Of a stretch of 6,193 nt of DNA, positions 1-4,581 are shown in pieces. The stretch is from positions 1 to 6,193 of the forward strand of contig JAGGUS010000219.1 of assembly GCA_021158375.1 (NCBI GenBank). Reading direction: 5' to 3'. Every line of letters begins with the position of its first letter. The stretch's first letter is position 1. Origin of the DNA: Thermoprotei archaeon. GTDB lineage: Archaea; Thermoproteota; Thermoprotei; QMSL01; B3-G16. Both the position numbers and the translations under genes were made by a program. The notes under the pieces are model-generated. The model was not told where the DNA came from and made no database searches. It was given only the letters and a program-made list of their open reading frames with translations.

Positions 1-217
1 CTCCCAAGCCTCCCATTTTGGCCATCATTATAGCCATTTCAGCCCCAGTTACAGTATCCATAGGGGACGATACTAATGGAATGTTCAAGCGGTAGTTCTT
101 AGTGACCTGAGTAGCTACATTAACTTCTTCAGGATCTACTGGAGAGCGACCCGGAAGGATGACTACATCTCTAAAGGTTAAGGCAAGAGGAGCCTCTATT
201 AATTTCTTCATAAACAT
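1..217 (-). CDS. guaB: IMP dehydrogenase, N-terminal part (runs off left edge)
   Basis: The first 72 residues of an IMP dehydrogenase, the NAD-dependent cytosolic enzyme that converts IMP to XMP in guanine nucleotide synthesis. The reading shows the characteristic N-terminus: A-L-T-F-R-D-V-V-I-L-P-G-R-S at about residues 11-24, then L-N-I-P-L-V-S-S-P-M-D-T-V-T near residues 47-60, then an M-A-K-M-G-G-L-G segment that ends at the window edge. These are the opening strands of the family's TIM barrel. The ATG at 217 is chosen because GAGGT (229-225) lies 7 bases upstream. A second in-frame ATG at 211 is spaced less well, and an ATG at 224 is out of frame. The catalytic cysteine loop and any CBS domains lie outside the window, so completeness cannot be judged. 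GMP reductase shares this N-terminus but is unusual in archaea; IMP dehydrogenase is the better call. Confidence 0.93.
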   Translation of the reverse strand, partial: MFMKKLIEAPLALTFRDVVILPGRSPVDPEEVNVATQVTKNYRLNIPLVSSPMDTVTGAEMAIMMAKMGGLG

Positions 218-224
218 TATCCAT

Positions 225-270
225 ACCTCAAGTAGTTTGTTGATTTTAGTAAGTAGGATGAATAAAAATT
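225..270 (-). promoter_or_regulatory. guaB promoter and ribosome binding site
   Basis: On the minus strand an AATTTTTATT box (270-261) lies about 48 bases before the guaB ATG, which predicts a transcript start near 240 and a leader of roughly 24 bases. That leader carries GAGGT at 229-225. The box is a loose match to the archaeal TATA consensus, so the promoter is tentative. The ribosome binding site is clearer. Confidence 0.4.
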
Positions 271-294
271 TTGTGAGGATCATAATATGTTAAT

Positions 295-311
295 CTTAGC
301 TGGGAACTAAG
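295..311. repeat. Short inverted repeat between guaB and the SpoIIM-like gene
   Basis: CTTAG and CTAAG arms of 5 bases enclose a 7-base loop in the 164-base gap between the end of the membrane protein gene and guaB. It is short enough to be chance and lacks a T-tract on either side. No other feature is visible in this gap except the guaB promoter. Confidence 0.15.
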
Positions 312-381
312 CTTGGCAATAAATCTTCTATGGCAAGTGAGTTACTTACCTCATTACGCTATACGGGATATGTTGGTAAAT

Positions 382-993
382 TTACATGAGGAGCAGATAG
401 CTTAATCCTAATTCTATGAAGGAGGAAATAATCAGAATAGCTATCGCTGAGAGGAGAAGTCGCATTGACTTCTTAAAGCTCTCCTTTAGAGAGTGGATTC
501 TACTAGATCCCTTTCTAGATCTCAACCAAGCTCTTCCGATATTATCTCCAGCCATACTTGCTATTGAAAAACCTATTGCCTCAAATATGGCTACTAGTAA
601 CATAAGCGGTATCGCTATGGAGAAATCACTAGAAGTGACTACGGCAGTGAGCATGCCAAAGAATGTATATTTGATTAGGAGAGCTGCGAGCGCTAAATTA
701 AAGATCCCTGGCATGAATAAGCCTATTATACACTCATATAGAACGTTAGTCTTAATTAAAAACGAAATCTTATGGAGGAAATCGCCTGCACCTAATATTT
801 GGACTAATGGAACAGAATTCACGTTCTTCACAACGAAGTAAAAGTCAACTAAATCATAACATGTTTGAGGCATAGCTATTGCAAGAATCATGCCTACTAC
901 AAACCCTACGATTAGTGCGAAAATAGACTTGATAAAGTAATTTCTTGTGTATTGCCAATGAAGAAAATTATTGATTCTCGAACGTACCTGCAT
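382..993 (-). CDS. SpoIIM/DUF95-like integral membrane protein
   Basis: A 203-residue membrane protein. Hydrophobic segments lie at about residues 22-42, 84-106, 107-121, 124-147 and 177-202, with a roughly 40-residue polar stretch between the first two. The layout matches archaeal SpoIIM (stage II sporulation protein M) relatives: an early membrane helix, then a G-L-F-x-P-G-I-F-N-L segment (91-100), then I-F-E-A-I-G-F-S-I-A-S-M-A-G-D-N-I-G (136-153) where the family has its HGxxE...G helix, and a terminal helix with F-I-E (192-194) where the family has a conserved Glu. The usual Pro-His before the central motif is not present, so it is a divergent member or a look-alike. Archaeal members have no established function; sporulation is not implied. 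Start ATG 993 is supported by a TATA box placed for a leaderless mRNA. It is transcribed in the same direction as guaB, 164 bases upstream of it. Confidence 0.6.
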   Translation of the reverse strand: MQVRSRINNFLHWQYTRNYFIKSIFALIVGFVVGMILAIAMPQTCYDLVDFYFVVKNVNSVPLVQILGAGDFLHKISFLIKTNVLYECIIGLFMPGIFNLALAALLIKYTFFGMLTAVVTSSDFSIAIPLMLLVAIFEAIGFSIASMAGDNIGRAWLRSRKGSSRIHSLKESFKKSMRLLLSAIAILIISSFIELGLSYLLLM

Positions 994-1014
994 AGGACAC
1001 TAAATGTCACTAAG

Positions 1015-1025
1015 TATATTTAAAA
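1015..1025 (-). promoter_or_regulatory. TATA box for a leaderless transcript of the SpoIIM-like gene
   Basis: The minus strand reads TTTTAAATATA at 1025-1015, containing TTTAAATA, a close match to the archaeal TATA consensus. Its centre is about 27 bases before the ATG at 993, so transcription should start at or within a few bases of the start codon. No ribosome binding site precedes that ATG, as expected for a leaderless mRNA. Confidence 0.55.
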
Positions 1026-1234
1026 CTTCCCCTTAAAACATCATCTTAATATTGAAACTTCCTCAATCATCTTAAACTATTCACTTGTTTTAGACCTGAT
1101 TATACTTAGCATTCATATTCCGCACCGCTATGCAATAAATAGCTAAAATACCTAGGGGCTTTAGCCTATTGATAGTTCATATAGGAAATATGATTCACCT
1201 TGTGATTTTATCATGGTAAAAGTCTATTAGGTAC

Positions 1235-1270
1235 GTTGTGGTGCGATTGCCGAGATTTAAATCCAATATC
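1235..1270 (-). repeat. Degenerate direct repeat of the tRNA-Gly 3' end, copy 1
   Basis: This is the left copy of a 36-base direct repeat whose intact partner is 4395-4430. Both copies have the same orientation. Identity is 75 percent, concentrated in the 11 bases that cover the CCA end and its 3' flank. Similarity fades beyond position 1270. Confidence 0.5.
1239..1270 (-). pseudogene. Fossil of a tRNA 3' half (T arm, acceptor strand, CCA)
   Basis: Aligned with the glycine tRNA gene at a constant offset of 3160 bases, positions 1235-1270 match 27 of 36 bases, including 11 identical in a row (1235-1245: four flanking bases, CCA, discriminator and the first acceptor bases). The T loop survives as TTTAAAT in place of TTCAAAT. 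All nine differences change G or C to A or T, which is what an unselected GC-rich tRNA copy would accumulate in an AT-rich genome. The anticodon arm is barely recognisable and the D arm and 5' acceptor strand are absent, so it cannot be a working tRNA. It may be a decayed partial duplication or the far attachment site of an old integration. Confidence 0.55.
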
Positions 1271-1329
1271 TCCGCATCATCAGAGTGTATTAATATTTAA
1301 CTTATATTCCGGACAAACCATACATTATC

Positions 1330-1358
1330 AATATTTTGCATTTTCATATCAAAATATT
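1330..1358. repeat. Perfect 9-base inverted repeat
   Basis: AATATTTTG (1330-1338) and CAAAATATT (1350-1358) enclose an 11-base loop, starting 19 bases past the stop of the disrupted gene on the minus strand. It could be the relic of that gene's terminator. Its arms are almost pure A/T, so chance occurrence in this AT-rich stretch is quite possible. Confidence 0.25.
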
Positions 1359-1376
1359 ATATGGAAACATAATCAT

Positions 1377-1759
1377 TTACTTCTCTGCTCCAACTAGCCC
1401 AAATACTTCATTGTCATAAAGGACGAGAAGATCATTACTAAGATTATATTACCTGAACGTGTTTTAAACTTCCTTACCACCGTCTCTATATAGACTTCAA
1501 CGCCTACATGATTTAAAATTTTGAAGTTTTTACGTATTAATCTACTATCGGGTTTAAGCACTTCTTCATATATAATACCCTTCTTCGTAATTTTAAACAG
1601 ACAAGGATATTATTGGAAGTCAGGAAGAGCGTTAGGTCGTGCAATACCTAGATATAAGTCCTTATTTATAGACATTCCTGATGAAGTAGAATCTAGGACA
1701 AATGGCTCAACCATTGGCAGTCTTAAAGTAGCACTCTTGAAGCCTATAAAGGGAGACCC
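1377..1759 (-). pseudogene. Disrupted protein gene, family not recognised
   Basis: One minus-strand frame is open for 49 codons (1759-1613), hits TAA at 1610-1612, and resumes in the same frame for about 57 clearly protein-like codons to about 1439. That second block is rich in Lys, Glu, Val and Ile, for example I-T-K-K-G-I-I-Y-E-E-V-L-K-P-D-S-R and V-G-V-E-V-Y-I-E-T-V-V-R. There the frame must shift by one base, as if a base was lost near 1440, to continue as D-L-L-V-L-Y-D-N-E-V-F-G-L-V-G-A-E-K and end at TAA 1377-1379. No start codon with a ribosome binding site is evident, so the 5' end is also missing or unclear. It follows marC on the same strand. An opposite-strand frame of 86 codons (1521-1781) overlaps it; its C-terminal half also looks passably protein-like, so the 1613-1759 part is the less certain one. 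I cannot assign a family. Confidence 0.45.
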
Positions 1760-1769
1760 TTATCTTACT

Positions 1770-2372
1770 TTACGTTTTTAGTACCTCTTTATATATTCCC
1801 ATTATTCCATCCCTTATCATAGATATCGCGAAGACAGCTAAAATGAATGCCATTATCCTAGAGATGACTAGTAGGACGTTAATTCCCAATCGCTCTATGA
1901 CGAAGCTGATATAGTTTAATATTATCAGGGCTACTATAGTATTGGCAATTATTGAGAAAATAGCAGGAATGAAACCATAAACAGAATATATGTATATGAC
2001 AACATATATGCTGCCAGGCCCTGCTAGAAGTGGAGTTGCTAAAGGGACTATAGCTATACTCTCCGATTTAACCTTTTGTGCCTCTTCCCTTCCTAGGAGT
2101 CCCTCTATAGCTATTAGAAGAAGAAGGAGACCGCCAGCTATTTTTACATCTTCTAGAGTAACACCATAGTAACTGAAAATCATAGGGCCAAGAAACATAA
2201 AGAAAATTAGTAGAATTCCTGCTACTATCACCGAGCGTAAATAAATTTTCCTCCTCTCATCAGGGTTGAAGTCCTTAGTTAACGATAAAAATATTGGGGC
2301 GTTACCTATAGCATCGAATACTATGAAGAGGAAAATGAATGACTCTACAAGTTGTCGTACGAGAGAGGACAT
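1770..2372 (-). CDS. MarC-family integral membrane protein
   Basis: A 200-residue polytopic membrane protein of the MarC (UPF0056) family. Family landmarks are D20-A-I-G-N-A-P (normally D-P-I-G-N-A-P) in helix 1, an A-G-G-L-L-L-L segment near 79-85, the signature V-P-L-A-T-P-L-L-A-G-P-G-S-I at 109-122, and R-I-M-A-F-I-L-A near 172-179. Length is usual for the family, and about six helices are expected. E. coli MarC was once tied to multiple antibiotic resistance but that role was not upheld; the substrate remains unknown. The frame is open further upstream to a TTG at 2438, but ATG 2372 is preferred: the extra 22 residues are not family-like, and a TATA-like box lies 28 bases before this ATG. 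Asp20 is followed by Ala where Pro is usual. The stop is 10 bases from the disrupted gene downstream. Confidence 0.88.
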   Translation of the reverse strand: MSSLVRQLVESFIFLFIVFDAIGNAPIFLSLTKDFNPDERRKIYLRSVIVAGILLIFFMFLGPMIFSYYGVTLEDVKIAGGLLLLLIAIEGLLGREEAQKVKSESIAIVPLATPLLAGPGSIYVVIYIYSVYGFIPAIFSIIANTIVALIILNYISFVIERLGINVLLVISRIMAFILAVFAISMIRDGIMGIYKEVLKT

Positions 2373-2395
2373 ACCATAATAATATTGAAGAAGAG

Positions 2396-2404
2396 AGTAA
2401 AAAG
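2396..2404 (-). promoter_or_regulatory. TATA-like box for marC
   Basis: The minus strand reads CCTTTTTAC across 2404-2396, centred about 28 bases before ATG 2372. No ribosome binding site precedes that ATG, so a leaderless transcript is the natural reading. The match to consensus is moderate. Confidence 0.35.
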
Positions 2405-2425
2405 GTTTCAACCTATGAAAAAGGT

Positions 2426-2542
2426 CTAATTTGCCCAAGAAACCATGGCGAGTATGAAGGCGAGTTCCACCAGTCTCAACCTCAGCCTCCTAGGTAATAA
2501 CGCTGTAAGGAATGTTAGAATAAGGATTAGCATCCAGTGCAT
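2426..2542 (-). CDS. Possible short membrane protein, or remnant of a longer one
   Basis: The minus-strand frame is open from just after a TAA at 2636-2638 to TAG 2426-2428, giving 69 residues, but the first ATG is only at 2542 (38 residues), with another at 2533. The reading has two hydrophobic segments: M-L-I-L-I-L-T-F-L-T-A-L-L followed by basic P-R-R-L-R-L-R-L, then V-E-L-A-F-I-L-A-M-V-S. The charge pattern of a hydrophobic hairpin with an Arg-rich turn is what a real small membrane protein would show. No ribosome binding site precedes either ATG, and the open frame upstream (with L-F-Y-T-H-T-D-K-I-F-L-E) suggests either a non-ATG start or a gene that has lost its 5' end. It ends 53 bases before the marC ATG. 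No family recognised. Confidence 0.3.
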   Translation of the reverse strand: MHWMLILILTFLTALLPRRLRLRLVELAFILAMVSWAN

Positions 2543-2666
2543 CTGAATCTCGAGAAAGATCTTGTCCGTATGAGTGTAGAAGAGATGGGCTCTAACAGTA
2601 ATCCATAGAAGAACTACTTTAATATAAAATTCTCGTTAGTTGGAAATTCAACGACATTTATTCGAA

Positions 2667-2701
2667 TGCTTCATATCGAAGCAATAATGCTAAAAATAGC
2701 G
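2667..2701 (-). terminator. Probable terminator of the sulfatase-like gene
   Basis: Directly after the stop, the minus strand reads GCTATTTTTAGC (2700-2689), a T5 tract inside a 4-base inverted repeat. It is followed by a 6-base inverted repeat with a 5-base loop at 2683-2667 (TGCTTC-ATATC-GAAGCA). Archaeal termination relies mainly on oligo-T tracts, so the T-run is the relevant part and the hairpin may be secondary. Confidence 0.35.
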
Positions 2702-4084
2702 TTAAAAGCCCATCTTCATCCGTATCTCTTCGTAGGTTCCTCCACCCTTGATGAACTCTTCAGTAGCTCTTTTAACCCATTCTTTAGGAGGAAGACCTTT
2801 AGCAGATATAAGCCTTAGTGGATCAGGTCTTCCATTTAATTCCTTTTCAAGCCACCTAGTCATTCTTAATTCTAATTCCTTTACAATATCCTCTTCTTCA
2901 GAAGCTAGATTTTTCGTTTCACCTGGATCCTTAGTTAGATTATAGAGCTCTAGAGGGGGGCATTCCCAGAAGCCTGGATCTATTGTTTTTATAAGCTTCC
3001 ATCCTTCTCTCGTTATAATAGCCCTCTTAGCTGTCCAAAGACCTTGATTTGAATATACTTCCCTATATCCACTAGCCCTCCCCTCGATTATAGGTACTAA
3101 GCTTCTACCTTCAAACTCTGCTGGTATGGGGATTCCTGCTAATTCAAGTATGGTGTAAGGAATGTCTATTAGTTGAACTAGTTCCCTTATTCTCTTACCT
3201 TTAGGGAATCCTTCGTACCTCATTATTAAAGGAACGTGTATTATCGGCTCATACACCGTGGCATGATCGAAATATTCTTCATGCTCGCCTAAACTCTCAC
3301 CATGATCTGCAGTTATGATTAGAAGTGTTTCATCTATTATCCCCAAATCTATAAGAACTTGAATGAGCTCTCCGATCTTATCATCCACATATCTAATTTC
3401 GCCATCATACTGAGCTCTCAAAAACTCTATATCTGTTATTTCTCTAGTTAGATTGTTAGCTTGCTGAATTCTATCTAAATGCCTTTTGTGGAATGGCCAT
3501 AAATTGCTCCTCTTTAATCTATCTAAACTATGATTATTGGGATCAGTGGGATCTCCACCTTTATAGAAGAGATATCTATACTTCTTCGGTGGTATGTAGG
3601 GTGCATGAGGGTCCCAGTAATGAATAAATATGAAGAAATCTTTATCAGCATGCTCCTTTATCCAAGGAATAGCCATGGAGTTTATATCGTCTGCATCCAC
3701 TTGTTGAAGTAAATGTCTAGGCTTACCTGCATATGGGTTCATGTAATAGTGAAAGCCTCTAGCAAACCATTCTCTCATCATGTATAACGTGCTTACTGCA
3801 GCAGTTAAATACCCATGAGCTGCTAGAATCTCAGAGAGATATGATACATCTAAGGATAATCTCTCTGTCGGACTATGAGATACTATGCCTGTCTTAACAC
3901 CCCTTTGACCTGTGAATATTGATGTATAGGAAGGTTGTGTTGGAACATCTGTTGCATAAGCTTTCTCAAAAAGCACACCTTCGCTTGCTAGCTTATCTAT
4001 GTTAGGTGAGGTATTTAAATTATAGCCGTAGCAACCTAAATGATCCGCCCTCAAAGTATCCACCACTATGAGAATTATCTTCAT
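2702..4084 (-). CDS. Sulfatase-like hydrolase of the alkaline phosphatase superfamily, Thr in nucleophile position
   Basis: A 460-residue protein with the sulfatase fold from end to end: I-V-V-D9-T-L-R-A-D-H-L-G-C-Y-G (metal-binding Asp9), S-P-N-I-D-K-L-A near 26-33, T49-Q-P-S-Y-T-S-I-F-T-G (nucleophile region), F-I-H155-Y-W-D-P-H160-A-P-Y, I-T-A-D260-H261-G-E-S-L-G-E-H, and the C-terminal L-E-L-Y-N-L-T-K-D-P-G-E-T-K-N-L-A. True sulfatases need C/S-x-P/A-x-R so that Cys or Ser can become formylglycine; here the site is T-Q-P-S-Y, so that modification is not expected. Thr is the nucleophile in several phosphodiesterases, phosphotransferases and mutases of the superfamily, so phospho-ester chemistry is a fair guess; the substrate is unknown. 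No signal peptide is visible, so it is probably cytosolic. The start is ATG 4084 and not ATG 4099, because GGAGGT (4097-4092) sits 7 bases before 4084 and overlaps the upstream ATG. Confidence 0.9.
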   Translation of the reverse strand: MKIILIVVDTLRADHLGCYGYNLNTSPNIDKLASEGVLFEKAYATDVPTQPSYTSIFTGQRGVKTGIVSHSPTERLSLDVSYLSEILAAHGYLTAAVSTLYMMREWFARGFHYYMNPYAGKPRHLLQQVDADDINSMAIPWIKEHADKDFFIFIHYWDPHAPYIPPKKYRYLFYKGGDPTDPNNHSLDRLKRSNLWPFHKRHLDRIQQANNLTREITDIEFLRAQYDGEIRYVDDKIGELIQVLIDLGIIDETLLIITADHGESLGEHEEYFDHATVYEPIIHVPLIMRYEGFPKGKRIRELVQLIDIPYTILELAGIPIPAEFEGRSLVPIIEGRASGYREVYSNQGLWTAKRAIITREGWKLIKTIDPGFWECPPLELYNLTKDPGETKNLASEEEDIVKELELRMTRWLEKELNGRPDPLRLISAKGLPPKEWVKRATEEFIKGGGTYEEIRMKMGF

Positions 4085-4398
4085 GTCTCTTACCTCCATT
4101 TGGTTCGCTGTTATAAAATTGCGTGTTAGTATATAGTATATAAATCTATTTAGCTAACCTCTACCTCTCTGCTTAGGACATCTACATTCGGATAGTGCAA
4201 CAGAACTTTCACGCAAAAATACCTGTAGCCAGTTTTAATGCTGAAATTCATATAAAAAGTGCATAACGGACTAGTATTTATTTTTAAATTATGAAAGATT
4301 GTTAAAATAGCTTAGACTTTCACGCTATCAAAAAATCATGTGAGATATTGAATTTTGCGTATGATCTTATCGTGAAAAGAGATCCACAACTCATGTTG
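4085..4398. other. Gene-free stretch of 314 bases between tRNA-Gly and the sulfatase-like gene
   Basis: Apart from the sulfatase-gene promoter at its left end and the hairpin next to the tRNA at its right end, I see no gene. There is a 10-base direct repeat ACTTTCACGC (4205-4214 and 4316-4325) and a 7-base inverted pair TTTCACG/CGTGAAA (4318-4324, 4371-4377). Both are of the size expected by chance in a window this long. Confidence 0.5.
4092..4145 (-). promoter_or_regulatory. Promoter and Shine-Dalgarno of the sulfatase-like gene
   Basis: ATTTATATA (4145-4137, minus strand) is a good archaeal TATA box, predicting a transcript start near 4115 and a leader of about 30 bases. GGAGGT at 4097-4092 is a full-strength ribosome binding site, 7 bases before ATG 4084, and decides the start codon. 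Confidence 0.55.
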
Positions 4399-4401
4399 TG
4401 G
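4384..4401 (-). terminator. Hairpin covering the tRNA CCA end, possible tRNA terminator
   Basis: CCACAAC (4384-4390) and GTTGTGG (4395-4401) are perfect 7-base arms around a 4-base loop. On the minus strand one arm begins with the tRNA's encoded CCA, and the hairpin is followed by ATCTCTTTTC with a T4 run. It could aid termination or processing of the tRNA transcript, or be part of an attachment site. Confidence 0.35.
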
Positions 4402-4430
4402 TGCGGCCGCCGGGATTTGAACCCGGGATC
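4395..4430 (-). repeat. Direct repeat of the tRNA-Gly 3' end, copy 2 (intact)
   Basis: The functional copy of the 36-base repeat whose degenerate partner is 1235-1270. It covers four bases of 3' flank, CCA, the acceptor 3' strand, the T arm and part of the variable loop. The repeat continues 4 bases past the mature tRNA end, then stops. Confidence 0.5.
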
Positions 4431-4497
4431 ACGGGCTCGGGAGGCCCGCTTCAGGCGGTAGGTACAGCCGAGTCCTGCCAGACTAGACGACGGCCGC
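4399..4497 (-). tRNA. tRNA-Gly (anticodon CCC) with a 22-base insertion before the anticodon arm
   Basis: The minus strand folds as a tRNA. The acceptor stem is GCGGCCG (4497-4491) paired with CGGCCGC (4409-4403), with discriminator A and encoded CCA (4401-4399). The D stem is GTCT/GGAC. The anticodon stem CGGGC (4448-4444) pairs with GCCCG (4436-4432) around the loop CTCCCGA, so the anticodon is CCC (4441-4439). The variable loop is TGATC, and the T arm is CCGGG-TTCAAAT-CCCGG. This reads GGG codons as glycine. Between the end of the D stem (4472) and the anticodon stem there are 23 bases where one (position 26) is normal, so a 22-base intron is inferred. Without it the molecule is a standard 74 bases plus CCA. 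It diverges from the URO-D-like gene on the plus strand. Confidence 0.93.
4450..4471 (-). other. Inferred tRNA intron at a non-canonical position (25/26 or 26/27)
   Basis: The extra 22 bases lie between D-stem base 25 (C, 4472) and the anticodon stem. If G26 is 4449 the intron is 4450-4471; if U26 is 4471 it is 4449-4470. It can form a small hairpin, GGC...GCC with a central GU/AC pair and one mismatch. I could not draw a textbook bulge-helix-bulge motif with 3-base bulges across the junctions, so the exact cut sites are unsettled. Introns at non-canonical tRNA positions are known from some Thermoproteota, removed by a heteromeric splicing endonuclease with relaxed specificity. Confidence 0.65.
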
Positions 4498-4526
4498 CTT
4501 ATCCTATTATATTTAATTATCCTTCG

Positions 4527-4538
4527 AGTTTAAAACTT
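4527..4538. promoter_or_regulatory. Near-palindromic TATA element between tRNA-Gly and the URO-D-like gene
   Basis: AGTTTAAAACT (4527-4537) reads almost the same on both strands. On the plus strand it predicts a start near 4558-4560, leaving a leader of about 22 bases with GGTGA before TTG 4582. On the minus strand it lies about 36 bases before the mature tRNA 5' end, giving a leader near 10 bases. A second TATA-like string, TTAAATATA (4516-4508, minus), is only about 15 bases from the tRNA and is too close for a start at its 5' end. Confidence 0.35.
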
Positions 4539-4581
4539 TATTCTATGAGGTATTGTAGTCTATTATTAGTTGGTGAGCCTA

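Larger units (their letters stand above)
994..1376. other. Gene-free AT-rich stretch of 383 bases
   Basis: No reading frame of useful length was seen on either strand. It holds the TATA box near 1020, a small GGCT-TT-AGCC hairpin (about 1157-1166), the tRNA 3'-half fossil at 1235-1270, and a perfect 9-base inverted repeat at 1330-1358. The rest is AT-rich filler with many stops, consistent with decayed sequence. Confidence 0.6.

Noticed and set aside
416..841. Plus-strand 141-codon frame across from the SpoIIM-like gene
   Set aside because: It is a shadow of a convincing membrane protein with its own promoter; the plus-strand product has no recognisable features.
1150..1170. GGCT-TT-AGCC hairpin as an IS200/IS605 end
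   Set aside because: Only 4-5 base pairs, with no transposase, TnpB remnant or recognisable target site nearby.
1521..1781. Plus-strand 86-codon frame opposite the disrupted gene
   Set aside because: It overlaps the marC stop, has no ribosome binding site, and its first third is opposite a strongly protein-like minus frame. Its C-terminal half is passable, so it is kept only as an alternative to part of the pseudogene call.
4205..4325. Direct repeat ACTTTCACGC at 4205-4214 and 4316-4325
   Set aside because: A 10-base exact match is expected several times by chance in a 6.2 kb window, and there is no array or regular spacing.
4570..4581. TTG 4570 or GTG 4573 as start of the URO-D-like gene
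   Set aside because: Neither has a ribosome binding site, they overlap the GGTGA that serves TTG 4582, and they add residues that homologous N-termini lack.
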